Part shown: positions 47,461 through 56,884 of the stretch, in pieces
Layout: every line of letters starts with the position of its first letter
How positions within the stretch are numbered: the stretch's first letter is position 1
Assembly: GCF_019049675.1 (NCBI RefSeq)
Contig: NZ_JAFMOW010000050.1
Coordinates: 1-64,000 of the forward strand
Length of the DNA stretch: 64,000 nucleotides
Reading direction: 5' to 3'
Source of the DNA: Rahnella bonaserana
GTDB taxonomy: Bacteria; Pseudomonadota; Gammaproteobacteria; Enterobacterales; Enterobacteriaceae
The notes under the pieces: model-generated
Seen by the model: only the letters and a program-made list of their open reading frames with translations
The model's database searches: none
What the model was told of the DNA's origin: nothing
Program-made: the position numbers and the translations under genes

Positions 47461-49029
47461 ATGAAATCATCGACTACACCCTCGACGGGCAGCCTGCGCG
47501 TGCTGTTTACCGTGTGTCTGGCGGCAGTGATTTTGCCGCTCAATTTTGTCAGCGGCGCGGTGGCAACGCCCGCCATTGCCCGCGAACTTGGCGGCAGCGC
47601 GCAGGCGCTGAGCTGGATAACCAATTCGTTCATGCTCACTTTCGGCTGTTTTTTGATGGCGGCCGGCGCGCTGGCTGATGAGCTGGGGCGTAAAAAAGTG
47701 TTTGTCAGCGGCGTTTCGCTGTTTGCACTGCTGTCATTATTGCAGGCTTTCAGCAGCAGTTTGCTGTGGATTGATCTGCTGCGTGCCGCACAGGGCATCG
47801 CGGCGGCGGGTGCACTGGCAGGTGGCGCGGCGGCTCTGGCACAGGAATTTGACGGCGCCGCGCGCACCCGGGCTTTCAGTCTGATGGGCAGCAGTTTTGG
47901 CATCGGGCTGGCCTTCGGTCCGTTCCTCGCAGGTGTGCTGATCGCCCACTTCGGCTGGCGTTCGGTATTTTTCTCCGCGACGGTGATTGCCGCGCTGGCG
48001 CTGGTGAGCGGAGCCAGCAAAATGCGCGAAACCCGCAATCCGCAGGCGGCGGGTATCGACTGGCCGGGCACGGTCTCCTTCACCGCTATGCTGGCGCTGC
48101 TGACCTGGGCTCTGATGGAAATACCGCAGGCTGGCCTGAACAGCACGCCGGTGCTATTGCTGCTGGCAGGTGCGGCGCTGTTACTGGCGATTTTTGTCAC
48201 TGCTGAGCTGCGGGTAAAAAAACCAATGCTCGATTTATCGCTGTTCCGCTATATCCGTTTTATCGGTGTGCAGGCGCTGCCACTCGCGACCGGTTTCTGT
48301 TTTGTGGTGCTGCTGGTGATTTTGCCGATGCTGTTTATCGGCGTAGAAAATCTTAGCGAAGAACGTGCCGGACTCATGATGATGGCACTTTCGGTGCCGA
48401 TGCTGGTAGTTCCCCTTCTGGCGGCGTGGCTGACGCGCTGGGTATCCGCGGGCGTGTTATGCACATCGGGTTTGGTGATTGCTGCCGCCGGTTTAGGCTG
48501 GTTAAGTCAGGCGGTGCTGACTCAAAATGTGACAGACATGATCGCGCCGATGGTGGTGATCGGTATCGGCACCGGCCTGCCGTGGGGGCTGATGGATGGA
48601 CTGTCAGTGAGCGTCGTTCCCAAAGAACGGGCGGGCATGGCGACCGGGATTTTCAGCACCACGCGGGTGGCCGGGGAAGGCATTTCGCTGGCGATTGTCG
48701 GTGCCATTCTTTCAGCATTAACGCACAGCGCGCTGACGGCGAATTTTACGGGAAGTGCGATCGGTGCCCAGGCGATCAGCTTACCGGCAATCACTCAGGC
48801 GGCGCAGCGGCTGGCGACCGGTAATCTGGCCGTAGCGCAGCAGCTTATTCCGCAGGCCAGCACGGCGCAGCTTCAGCAGATTTATGCTGCTTCACTGCAT
48901 CCGCTACTGTTATGTCTGATGGCGATTACGCTGTTTTCCGCGCTGGTGGTGTTGCTGGCGCTGCGCGGGAATCATCAGGATGAAACCGATCCCGTACCCG
49001 CAGGGAGTCAGAAGGATCTGTCACCGTAA
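47461..49029 (+). CDS. MFS drug-efflux transporter, DHA2-like (14 helices)
   Basis: 522 aa, about 14 helices. Motif A variant ADELGRKKVFVSG in loop 2-3 and motif C-type GIGLAFGPFLAGVL in helix 5 mark the drug:H+ antiporter group. Start at the ATG 47461 with GGAAG upstream; the frame is open further 5' but runs into the LysR promoter. Divergent from the LysR gene; its 3' end overlaps the convergent YdcF-like gene by 22 bases. Confidence 0.9.
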   Translation: MKSSTTPSTGSLRVLFTVCLAAVILPLNFVSGAVATPAIARELGGSAQALSWITNSFMLTFGCFLMAAGALADELGRKKVFVSGVSLFALLSLLQAFSSSLLWIDLLRAAQGIAAAGALAGGAAALAQEFDGAARTRAFSLMGSSFGIGLAFGPFLAGVLIAHFGWRSVFFSATVIAALALVSGASKMRETRNPQAAGIDWPGTVSFTAMLALLTWALMEIPQAGLNSTPVLLLLAGAALLLAIFVTAELRVKKPMLDLSLFRYIRFIGVQALPLATGFCFVVLLVILPMLFIGVENLSEERAGLMMMALSVPMLVVPLLAAWLTRWVSAGVLCTSGLVIAAAGLGWLSQAVLTQNVTDMIAPMVVIGIGTGLPWGLMDGLSVSVVPKERAGMATGIFSTTRVAGEGISLAIVGAILSALTHSALTANFTGSAIGAQAISLPAITQAAQRLATGNLAVAQQLIPQASTAQLQQIYAASLHPLLLCLMAITLFSALVVLLALRGNHQDETDPVPAGSQKDLSP

Positions 49030-49784
49030 TCCGCCTCCAGCACCGGTTTCAGGCGGGCATAAATTTCCTCAATCTCTGCCGGAATATCAACTTCTGCGAT
49101 AAAGCCCGCTCCCCGCGGGCCATAACCGCCCGGCGCATTACGCAGGCGCGGAATTTCGCCGAGCAGCAGCGACACAAACCGTGGCAGCGACCACAGGCTG
49201 TGATGCCCTTCTCCGGCAAAGCGCAGCCCATCGCCTTCACGTTCCAGCTGAGGCACCAGCACCGGCCAGTTAAGGAATGTCACGTCAGGACGATCGCGCC
49301 AGACGTGGCGGAAGCTGGCGTCGGTACGCAGTTGCATCAGCGGATCCTGCACCAGCGTGATGTGCGTGGAGCGATCACCGGCCAGATCCAGCACCCGCCG
49401 TGCCTGTAAGGCATTGTCGCCACAGTTGGCTGAGGCAGTTTCCAGCAAAATCTTTTTTTGCGGTGCAGCGCAGCACTGAACGCCGATATCATTCAGCACT
49501 TCGGCCTCACTGCGCCCTGACGTCGGAATATGCCGGTAGCGCATTTGTGTCTGTACCGCCTGATACAGCAATTCGGTGGAATGACCTATCCCCCCGGCAA
49601 TCAGCAAACGGGAAATCCGCCCCTGCGCCAGCGCCTGAAACGCCGCTTCTGCGGTCGGCAAAATTGCATTGCCCAGCAGGATCATCAGAGACGGTTCACC
49701 TTCCGGCCCCTTTCCTGAGGTCTGATCAAAGGCGAGAAAATGCGCCAGCCGGTTCATATCCTCAATCACATCATCTGAAAACAT
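49008..49784 (-). CDS. YdcF-like DUF218 domain protein
   Basis: 258 aa. DUF218/ElyC superfamily. Visible family sections are SLMILLGNAILPTAEAAFQA, ISRLLIAGGIGHST, SEAEVLNDIGV, ILLETASANCGDNA and THITLVQDPLMQLRT. E. coli YdcF binds S-adenosylmethionine, but its role is unknown. No signal peptide. Good start with GGAG upstream. Convergent overlap with the MFS gene. Confidence 0.85.
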   Translation of the reverse strand: MFSDDVIEDMNRLAHFLAFDQTSGKGPEGEPSLMILLGNAILPTAEAAFQALAQGRISRLLIAGGIGHSTELLYQAVQTQMRYRHIPTSGRSEAEVLNDIGVQCCAAPQKKILLETASANCGDNALQARRVLDLAGDRSTHITLVQDPLMQLRTDASFRHVWRDRPDVTFLNWPVLVPQLEREGDGLRFAGEGHHSLWSLPRFVSLLLGEIPRLRNAPGGYGPRGAGFIAEVDIPAEIEEIYARLKPVLEADYGDRSF

Positions 49785-50205
49785 CAGTAGCTCCGTTGAA
49801 CTATCGCGAGAAGCAAATCGATATCACCACAAAATCAATGGTTAAAAAGCCTCATCGTTTAGTGGCCTTAACGCAATCATTAACAATACAAAACAAAAAT
49901 AAACGGGATAAAAAATGGATAATTTGTAATTTATAGAATTTTTATCCTTATTAACCAGAATGCTGAAAAGATCCCCTTAAGGTAAATTTATTAACTTATA
50001 TTTAACCTTAACAGCGTTTTCCATCATGCACATAAGGTCAGGGTTCCGTTCCATTGTGAAGGAAAAACATAACACCCGTCCCGAACGCTGTTAATTACCG
50101 GCTTTTCTTGCAGTTTTTAGCGTTAATTATTGACCACCAGAGGATTTCCACATGCAACGCCGTTGCATGAATGCACAACTGTGTAAGCTGTTATTGGGAG
50201 TCATC
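49785..50205. other. Upstream region of the Csu-type pilus operon
   Basis: About 420 bp with the divergent promoters of the YdcF-like gene and the pilus operon. AT-rich around 49860-50010. No gene recognised, apart from a possible 18-codon extension of the first pilin from an ATG at 50152, which has its own AGAGGA site. Confidence 0.5.
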
Positions 50206-50751
50206 ATGGGCGAAAAAAAATCATTATTACTGGCCGGTCTTGCTGCTGCAACGCTGATCTTAGCGGCAGGTGTTCAGGCAGCCGGTACTTTAACAGGACA
50301 GGTAGGCGTTCAGCTGACCATCAGCACCGGTTGTACTGTCGGTAACGGCACATCAACGGGCGGGACCAACCAGTGGGGTACCCTGAACTTTGGTAATTAC
50401 GCGGATCTGACCAGCGTGATCAACGGGACAGTATTTGGTGCCAACGGCACCGGTGCCGTCACCATCACCTGTAGCACCGGGCTGACACCGACGCTGTCAC
50501 TGAATGGCGGACTGGCGGCAACCGGCGGGCTGCGGACCATGACATCCAGCGGCAACAGCATTCCTTACCGTCTCTATTCTGACACTGCACGTACCACAGA
50601 AATCGCCATCAATACGCCGATTACTCTGACGACGGGCACCACTGCGCAAAATATCCCGATTTATGGTCGTGTGCTGCCTGCTGACCAGACCAGCACCACA
50701 CCGGCTGCCGGGACCTATAACGATACCGTTGTTGCCACTCTTTCCTGGTAA
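50206..50751 (+). CDS. csuA/B: Csu-type major pilin (spore coat U domain)
   Basis: 181 aa. Signal peptide (KKSLLLAGLAAATLILAAGVQA) then a spore-coat-U domain: LNFGNYADL, NGTGAVTITCSTGLTPTLSL, YRLYSD and the C-terminal GTYNDTVVATLSW, the donor-strand type ending. Archaic chaperone-usher pilus subunit, first of six genes. I use the ATG at 50206 (GGGAG, 6 nt); an in-frame ATG at 50152 with AGAGGA would lengthen the signal peptide. Codons 3-5 contain a run of eight A (50213-50220). Confidence 0.87.
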   Translation: MGEKKSLLLAGLAAATLILAAGVQAAGTLTGQVGVQLTISTGCTVGNGTSTGGTNQWGTLNFGNYADLTSVINGTVFGANGTGAVTITCSTGLTPTLSLNGGLAATGGLRTMTSSGNSIPYRLYSDTARTTEIAINTPITLTTGTTAQNIPIYGRVLPADQTSTTPAAGTYNDTVVATLSW

Positions 50752-50814
50752 GGCTGTTTTCCATCAGAGCCGGTTTCGCCTCTGACTGGCTTTTGTTTCA
50801 AGGAAGGAAAGATC

Positions 50815-51333
50815 ATGGACATCAAGGTACTGCTGCTATTGCCGGCTGCCCTGCTGGTGTCAATGCAGTTGCGCATTCCCTTCAGCCAGGCGGCAACGAT
50901 TGGCATCAGTGCCACGTTGCTGCCTGCCTGCAATGCGGGAACCACGACGTCCGGCAGCACCAGCTTCGGTACGCTGAATTTCGGCAATTATGCGTCGCTC
51001 ACCAGCGCAGTTAACGCCACCAGCGCGCAACTGGCGGGGTCGATTCGCGTTAATTGCGTGAACGGGCTGACGTATAAAATCGTCATGGATGGCGGCAGCA
51101 GTGGCGTCGTTACTGCCCGCAGGATGGTTAATACCACCAACAGCGCACTGACCTTGCAGTACAACCTTTACACCACAGCGGCGCGTACCACGGTCTGGGA
51201 TAATGTCACCGGCGTGAGCGGAACCGGCAACGGTGCAGATCAGTGGAGCACGGTCTATGGCCGCGTTCCGGCACAGACCACGCCTGCTGCCGGTGTTTAT
51301 CAGGATACGGTGAATGTCACCGTATCCTGGTAG
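50815..51333 (+). CDS. csuA: Csu-type minor pilin (spore coat U domain)
   Basis: 172 aa. Signal peptide (LLLLPAALLVSMQL and on) followed by one spore-coat-U domain with LNFGNYASLTSAVNATSAQL, IRVNCVNGLTYKIVM, LQYNLYTTAARTTVW and end VYQDTVNVTVSW. Strong AAGGAAGG ribosome site. Second subunit gene of the operon in the place of csuA. Exported by the chaperone-usher path and built into the pilus. Confidence 0.85.
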   Translation: MDIKVLLLLPAALLVSMQLRIPFSQAATIGISATLLPACNAGTTTSGSTSFGTLNFGNYASLTSAVNATSAQLAGSIRVNCVNGLTYKIVMDGGSSGVVTARRMVNTTNSALTLQYNLYTTAARTTVWDNVTGVSGTGNGADQWSTVYGRVPAQTTPAAGVYQDTVNVTVSW

Positions 51334-51341
51334 AGGTTTTT

Positions 51342-51881
51342 ATGCCTGGCCGTCTGCTGGTGCCGCAGCTGTTGTTTATGCTGCTGCCGCTGATGCTGTG
51401 CAGTTCGGCACGCGCCGCGACAGCCACCGCCACATTTACCGTCACGGCCACGCTCACCAATGGCTGCGTTTTCGGCAGCTCACTGTCCAGTCCGACCACC
51501 AATCTCGGCACCCTCAATTTCGGCTCATTTCCTTCCGTTCCCACCAATGTCGATGTGACCAGCACCTCAGGTGCAGGCTCGGTGGTGGTCACCTGCACAC
51601 CGGGCACCACGGTGGCGATTGGGATGGATTACGGCATACACGGCGGCTCTGCCGCACAACGTTATATGGCCAACAGCGGTGCCACCGCGACGCTGGCCTA
51701 TCAGCTGTATCAGAACGCCGCACGCACCGTAGTTTGGGGAACCGGTGCGCAGGCGATGACCATCAGCAGCTTTCCCTCAACCACACAAACTTACCCGGTC
51801 TATGGCCGGTTGTTTTCTTTCACGACGTCACCCACTGCGGGCACTTACACCGACACGGTAACCGTGACTCTCACTTATTGA
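51342..51881 (+). CDS. csuB: Csu-type minor pilin (spore coat U domain)
   Basis: 179 aa. Signal peptide (LLFMLLPLMLCSSARA) then a spore-coat-U domain: FTVTATLTNGCVFG, LNFGSFPSVPTNVDVTS, VVVTCTPGTTVAIGMDYG, LAYQLYQNAARTVVWG and end GTYTDTVTVTLTY. I start at the ATG 51342, 8 bp after the preceding stop and with AGAGG upstream; the frame is open 5' into the previous gene. Place and type fit csuB. Confidence 0.85.
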   Translation: MPGRLLVPQLLFMLLPLMLCSSARAATATATFTVTATLTNGCVFGSSLSSPTTNLGTLNFGSFPSVPTNVDVTSTSGAGSVVVTCTPGTTVAIGMDYGIHGGSAAQRYMANSGATATLAYQLYQNAARTVVWGTGAQAMTISSFPSTTQTYPVYGRLFSFTTSPTAGTYTDTVTVTLTY

Positions 51882-51899
51882 ATCATCAGGATATGAGCT

Positions 51900-52697
51900 A
51901 TGACGACGATGTTCTCACGCATGATTGCCGCCACCGCCCTGGCTGTGGCTTTGTTTTCCAGCATGGCGGTTCAGGCTGCCAGTTCAGTGCTGGTGTGGCC
52001 GGTCTATCAGATTATCGAATCCGATCAGAACGGATCGGCCCTGTGGCTGGAAAACCGCGGTGCGGAACCGGTGTCTTTGCAGGTGCGCGTGCTGGCCTGG
52101 AAGCAGGAGAATTTTAACGAGAAGTACGCCGATCAGACCAACGTGGTCGCCAGCCCGCCCTTCGCTACCGTGCCGCCGGGACAGCGCCAGTTGATCCGTT
52201 TGATCCGCAACACGCCGGTGCCCGCGAATACCGAACAGGCATACCGCATTATTATTGATGAGATCCCGTCCCCGCTGAACAGTGCCGGTGAAGGCAAAGA
52301 TAAAGCGGTAGTCGGGCTGCAATTGCAGATGCGTTATCTCCTGCCGCTGTTTATGGATGGCGGCAGTTTATGGACCAACGAACGTCCTGACATGAAACGC
52401 GATGAATCAACGGCGACCCGCCCGATCCTCACCTGGCGTTCGGTATCTGAAGGCGGCAAAACCTATTTGCAGGTGCGCAATACCGGCATTGTGCATGCGC
52501 GTCTGAGTAACGTGTTCTGGTCATCCACCGGCAATCAGAAGCAAGGCGTAAAAACCATGGTCGGCGGTTTTATGGGCTATGTATTACCGGGGCAGCAGAT
52601 GCGCTGGCCGGTGCCGGCAGGCGTCACGCCGGGGGCACAGCTCAATGCGCAAATTGCGGATAACACCAAACCGATTGTCATCCCACGCGGCGAATAA
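51900..52697 (+). CDS. csuC: Csu-type periplasmic pilus chaperone
   Basis: 265 aa. Signal peptide (ends MAVQA), then two Ig-like domains of the PapD superfamily: VLVWPVYQIIESDQNGSALW, VVASPPFATVPPGQRQLIRL and TEQAYRIIIDEIP. The last gives the Arg/Lys-type anchor for subunit C termini. The chaperone folds subunits and brings them to the usher. Archaic-type because it sits with spore-coat-U subunits. Confidence 0.9.
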   Translation: MTTMFSRMIAATALAVALFSSMAVQAASSVLVWPVYQIIESDQNGSALWLENRGAEPVSLQVRVLAWKQENFNEKYADQTNVVASPPFATVPPGQRQLIRLIRNTPVPANTEQAYRIIIDEIPSPLNSAGEGKDKAVVGLQLQMRYLLPLFMDGGSLWTNERPDMKRDESTATRPILTWRSVSEGGKTYLQVRNTGIVHARLSNVFWSSTGNQKQGVKTMVGGFMGYVLPGQQMRWPVPAGVTPGAQLNAQIADNTKPIVIPRGE

Positions 52698-52715
52698 CAG
52701 CAGGAGCCGCACCGG

Positions 52716-55262
52716 ATGCCAATCAGACATCTTCCCCGTGAAGGTCATCAGCGAACGCTGTATTTCCGGGGAAGCCTGTGCCTGATCTGCCTGAGTACCT
52801 TCAGCGCGCAGGCACAGGAATATTCTTCACTGCCCGATGCCCCGCGAGCGGCACCGGTGGTGACGGACGCCATGTTTTATCTGTCGATTGTGGTCAACGG
52901 TCAGACGGATAATCAGGTGGTGCCGGTGACGTATCGCAATAATGCCTATTTTGTGGAAGCCGGTGTACTGGCAAAAAATCACATCCACATTAACGGCCAG
53001 CAGGGGCTGATCAATGTCGGCGAACTGCCGGACGTGAAAGCGAAATACGATTCGGCCACCCAGCAACTGGTGTTAACGGTGCCGGACGCCTGGTTGCCGA
53101 ACCAGAATGTCAGTGGTGATCCGCTGATGAACTACACACCGTCGCAAAGCAGCACCGGCCTGCTGTTTAACTATGACTCGTACTACACCGACCCGCCCGG
53201 TGGTTCCAAATCTATCGCCACCTGGATGGAGCAACGTTTATTCAGCAGTCTCGGGCTGCTCACCAATACCGGTACTTACCGCTATAACGTTGACGGTTCG
53301 GGCAATAACGAAAATGGCGGCAGCAGCGCGCAGGACGGCTATCTGCGTTATGACACGTTCTGGCGATTCACCGACGAGAAAAACCTGATCAGCTATCAGG
53401 TCGGGGATTTCGTCAGCGATTCCCTGACCTGGAGTAATTCGGCGCGCATGGGCGGTTTGCGTATCAGCCGCAACTTCGCCGTTCGCCCGGATCTGGTGAC
53501 TTATCCGCTGTTGCAGTACAGCGGCACGGCAGCGGTACCGAGCACTGTTGACCTGTTTCTCAATGGCTACAAGGCCAGCAGTAATAACCTGAATTCCGGG
53601 CCGTTTACGCTGACCAACGTGCCGTATATCAACGGTGCCGGTGAAGCGACCATTGTCACCACCGATGCGGTCGGACGTCAGGTTTCAACCAGCGTGCCGT
53701 TCTATGTTTCCAACACCCTGCTGCGCAAAAACCTCAGCGATTTCGATTTCTCGCTCGGGGCGGTGCGTAACAATTATGGTGTCACTAACGGCGATTATTC
53801 GGATGCCGCATTCAGCGGGATTTACCGTTACGGGCTGAGCGATTATCTGACCCTGTCCGGTCATACCGAAATCGTGCAAGGCCTGGCGCTGGGAGGACTG
53901 GGCGCGGATGTCGCGGTAGGTACCTGGGGGACACTGAGCGTTTCCGGCAGCCAGAGTAAGGCCGATCACCCGCCGGTCAGCAGCGATAACCAGATAATTA
54001 CGCAGGATAATGTCAACAACGGGCAGATAACGGGCATCCCGAATTCCAGCGGCGAAATCGACAATCCGCCCGGCGAGAATATCACTGACAAAAAGGATGG
54101 CAGCCAGTACACGCTGGGTTATTCCTACTATTCGACAGTTTTCAGCCTCTCGGCGCTGCGTTCAAAACGCACGGTGGGTTATCAGGATCTGACGTCGTAC
54201 ACCAGCGACACACGGTTAAGCCGTCAGGCGGATCAGGTGACGTTCAGTACATCACCGTTCGGGTCTTCGAACGGCACGATGGGCATCGGCTATTACGACG
54301 TGGAGGCCTATGACAATTCGCATACCCGTCTGGTGAATTTCTCCTACAGCCGCTCGCTGTGGGGACAAAGCAGCATGTTTTTATCGCTCAACAAAACGCT
54401 GGGCGACAGTGGCTACAGCGCGCAACTGCAATTCATCATTCCCATTGGCACCAGTATCAACATGAACGCTGGTGTACAGCGTGACAGCGCGGGCAATTAT
54501 CAGGAGCAGATTGGTGCCAGCAAAGCCACGCCAACCGACGGCGGCCTTGGCTGGAATCTGGCCTACAGCGGCGGCAACGATCCGTATCAGCAGGCCGATG
54601 CCACCTGGAAATCCCGCTATGCCACCCTTCAGGGCGGGTTCTACGGCAATCAGGGCGATTACACCAACTGGGCAGACTTAAGTGGTTCAATCGTATTTAT
54701 GGCTAACGACTGGTTCCTTTCGGACAAGATCAATGATGCCTTTATCGTGGTCGATACCGATCATTACGCCGACGTTCCGGTACTTTTCGAGAACCAGAAA
54801 ATGGGCAAAACCGACAAGAAAGGTCATCTGCTGATCCCGACGGTCAGCTCGTATTACCCGGCCAAAGTGGAAATCGATACCCTGCCGCTGCCTGCCGACG
54901 TGGTGGCTAATAATGTCAATGACCGCATCGCGGTGAAGCAAGGCAGCGGCGTGGTGGTGAAATTCAGCGTTGAGAAAGTGTTGTCGGCCAATATCACCCT
55001 GCACGACGCCGCAGGACAACCGCTCAAGCTGGGCACACTGGTCACCGAGCAAAATACGCAGCAAACCACCGTCACCGGTTACGACGGGCTGGTGTACTTC
55101 TCGCATTTGAAGGAAAACAACGTGCTGACTATCCAGCAGGAAGATCATTCGGTATGCCGGGTCAGTTTCACCTTAGATCCTCAACGTCACAGCATTGAGC
55201 AGGTTGGCCCGCTGGCATGCCCCGGTGGCACAGCGAAAACCACGGCAGGAGATAAATCATGA
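52716..55262 (+). CDS. csuD: Csu-type outer-membrane usher
   Basis: 848 aa. N-terminal signal region, periplasmic N domain (MFYLSIVVNGQTDNQVVPVT), 24-strand barrel and C-terminal domains (ADVPVLFENQKMGKTDKKGHL split around 690-715). Fimbrial usher (FimD/PapC superfamily, archaic branch), which secretes and assembles the pilus. Starts 18 bp after csuC. A positively charged N terminus (MPIRHLPREGHQR) precedes the hydrophobic stretch, so an internal start for the signal peptide is possible. Its stop overlaps csuE by four bases. Confidence 0.92.
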   Translation: MPIRHLPREGHQRTLYFRGSLCLICLSTFSAQAQEYSSLPDAPRAAPVVTDAMFYLSIVVNGQTDNQVVPVTYRNNAYFVEAGVLAKNHIHINGQQGLINVGELPDVKAKYDSATQQLVLTVPDAWLPNQNVSGDPLMNYTPSQSSTGLLFNYDSYYTDPPGGSKSIATWMEQRLFSSLGLLTNTGTYRYNVDGSGNNENGGSSAQDGYLRYDTFWRFTDEKNLISYQVGDFVSDSLTWSNSARMGGLRISRNFAVRPDLVTYPLLQYSGTAAVPSTVDLFLNGYKASSNNLNSGPFTLTNVPYINGAGEATIVTTDAVGRQVSTSVPFYVSNTLLRKNLSDFDFSLGAVRNNYGVTNGDYSDAAFSGIYRYGLSDYLTLSGHTEIVQGLALGGLGADVAVGTWGTLSVSGSQSKADHPPVSSDNQIITQDNVNNGQITGIPNSSGEIDNPPGENITDKKDGSQYTLGYSYYSTVFSLSALRSKRTVGYQDLTSYTSDTRLSRQADQVTFSTSPFGSSNGTMGIGYYDVEAYDNSHTRLVNFSYSRSLWGQSSMFLSLNKTLGDSGYSAQLQFIIPIGTSINMNAGVQRDSAGNYQEQIGASKATPTDGGLGWNLAYSGGNDPYQQADATWKSRYATLQGGFYGNQGDYTNWADLSGSIVFMANDWFLSDKINDAFIVVDTDHYADVPVLFENQKMGKTDKKGHLLIPTVSSYYPAKVEIDTLPLPADVVANNVNDRIAVKQGSGVVVKFSVEKVLSANITLHDAAGQPLKLGTLVTEQNTQQTTVTGYDGLVYFSHLKENNVLTIQQEDHSVCRVSFTLDPQRHSIEQVGPLACPGGTAKTTAGDKS

Positions 55263-56227
55263 GAATGTTCAGGCAGTGGATACGTCAGGGATTGCTGCTG
55301 ATGCTGTTGCTGGGCGCGACATCGCAGGCTTTTGCCGGATGTACCACGGCGGCCACCACCATCACGCTGGGCACCCAAAACTCGTTTGCGGTCAGCACAT
55401 CACCGCTGGTGACCTCGGGCAGCAGCGGCCTGAGCTGCACCGGACCGTTGCTGAGTATCGGCGGCACCAACACCATTACCGCCACCATAGGCGCCACACT
55501 GCATCCGAGCGGCACCCAGCCCCGTCTTTACAGTGCGGCCACCGGTCAGTATCTGCCTTACAACCTGTGTAAAGACAGCAGCTGCGGCACGGTGTATAAC
55601 CAGGGCGATGTGATTACCTGGAGCAGCACAACCGCACTGGGATTACTGGGGTTATTCTCCGGGCCGAACGGTACGTTACCGTTATATGTGATGCCCCAAA
55701 CGCTGTCCAATCTGGCGGCCGGTACCTATACGGATACCATCCCTATCGCCTGGAGATGGAACATCTGCTCGGTGGCCGTTGGCACTTTGCTGTGTATCGC
55801 CGATACCGGCAATGTCAGCGGCTCCGTCAACCTGACGCTTAACGTCACCAACTTTTGCTATATCGATAGCGCGCCGAACGTGGGTTTTGGCAGCGCTGCG
55901 CTGCCTTCCGGCCTGACAACGGTGGTTGCTAATACCATCAGCGTACGTTGTACACTCAACGCCAGTTATTCCGTCAATCTCACCAGCAGCGTCGCGGCAT
56001 CCGGTCAGTACCGGCAGATGGCCTCCACCGTCGGCGGCACCACCAGTTATCTGCAATATCAGATATTTAAAGGCGACAGCACGGTATGGACGGCGGCAAC
56101 CAACAGCAGCGCGACCGGTACCGGCACATCACAATCGTTTCCATATACCGCTTCCGTAAATCTGGCGCAAAGCAACCAGCCCGCCGGAAATTACAGCGAT
56201 ACGGTGACCGTGACGGTGACTTATTAA
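55259..56227 (+). CDS. csuE: Csu-type two-domain tip adhesin
   Basis: 322 aa. Signal peptide (LLLMLLLGATSQAFA) then two spore-coat-U domains, about 22-175 and 185-322, each with a Cys near its start and each ending in a strand of type TYTDTIPIAW or NYSDTVTVTVTY. This is the CsuE layout: the N-terminal domain serves as tip adhesin and the C-terminal domain as pilin. ATGA overlap with the usher. Last gene of the operon; followed by a hairpin. In Acinetobacter the tip binds hydrophobic surfaces in early biofilm. Confidence 0.88.
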   Translation: MRMFRQWIRQGLLLMLLLGATSQAFAGCTTAATTITLGTQNSFAVSTSPLVTSGSSGLSCTGPLLSIGGTNTITATIGATLHPSGTQPRLYSAATGQYLPYNLCKDSSCGTVYNQGDVITWSSTTALGLLGLFSGPNGTLPLYVMPQTLSNLAAGTYTDTIPIAWRWNICSVAVGTLLCIADTGNVSGSVNLTLNVTNFCYIDSAPNVGFGSAALPSGLTTVVANTISVRCTLNASYSVNLTSSVAASGQYRQMASTVGGTTSYLQYQIFKGDSTVWTAATNSSATGTGTSQSFPYTASVNLAQSNQPAGNYSDTVTVTVTY

Positions 56228-56254
56228 GAAAGAAAAAGGGAAAGGGAAAAACAG

Positions 56255-56284
56255 AACCGGTGCAGCGAATGCGCACCGGTTTTG
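56255..56284. terminator. Terminator between the pilus operon and the cold-shock-domain gene
   Basis: Nine-bp stem AACCGGTGC / GCACCGGTT with short T tail. Placed between convergent genes. Confidence 0.65.
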
Positions 56285-56296
56285 GAACAGAAAATC

Positions 56297-56776
56297 TTAA
56301 AGTGCTTTCAGGGTTTTAACGGTGGCATCCACATCAATTTCGTCTTCCGTAAACACATAAGTGCTGTTCTGGAAGGTGGTGATTAGCAGCTTTTTCATGG
56401 TACGCGTTTCAGCTTTCTTCTGGACTTCCTGCGGGCGGATGCGGTTCATCAGCAGGCCCACGGACAGCACGGCGTTTTCTTTGTCGATCTTCGACTCTGC
56501 CGGTACTTCTTCGTTAAACGCCAGGAAGGATTTGATGCTGGTGATTTTAATGCGCTCACCGGCGATAAAGATGTATTTGCTCTCCGGCTCGACTTTCACA
56601 GCAAAGGCGGAAAGGCCTTTGTTATTGGTGGTCGGCTCAAAAGTGACTACCGCATCTTTTTTAATCAGCTCAGGGTTTGCAACTTTAATCACGTGGAAAT
56701 AACGGTTATCGCCGTTTTCATCTTTGATAAAACCGAAACCTTTATCTTCAAACCAGGTTGTGATTACGCCGTTCAT
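56297..56776 (-). CDS. Cold-shock-domain protein with C-terminal extension
   Basis: 159 aa. Residues 1-65 form a cold-shock fold (GVITTWFEDKGFGFIKDENG with an RNP1-like KGFGFI and a YFHV in place of RNP2 VFVH). The remaining 95 residues (from about SKYIFIAGERIKITSI) are not a domain I recognise and look like a small alpha/beta unit. Most CspA proteins have 70 aa only. Single-strand nucleic acid binding is likely. Monocistronic. Confidence 0.82.
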   Translation of the reverse strand: MNGVITTWFEDKGFGFIKDENGDNRYFHVIKVANPELIKKDAVVTFEPTTNNKGLSAFAVKVEPESKYIFIAGERIKITSIKSFLAFNEEVPAESKIDKENAVLSVGLLMNRIRPQEVQKKAETRTMKKLLITTFQNSTYVFTEDEIDVDATVKTLKAL

Positions 56777-56822
56777 CGCTTACCGCCTAAGTAATTATCT
56801 ATTCAACATGTCAGTTTTTGCA

Positions 56823-56879
56823 GGGCGGCAGTGTAAAGCAGAATGAGGATAAAGTCCTGTGCTTTACTGCCCGATGCCC
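56823..56879. other. Hairpin downstream of alkB
   Basis: GGCAGTGTAAAGCA and TGCTTTACTGCC form an imperfect stem with a loop of about 20 nt just after the alkB stop. There is no T run, so it may be a weak or Rho-assisted end, or a 3' stabilising fold. Confidence 0.4.
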
Positions 56880-56884
56880 TCACT

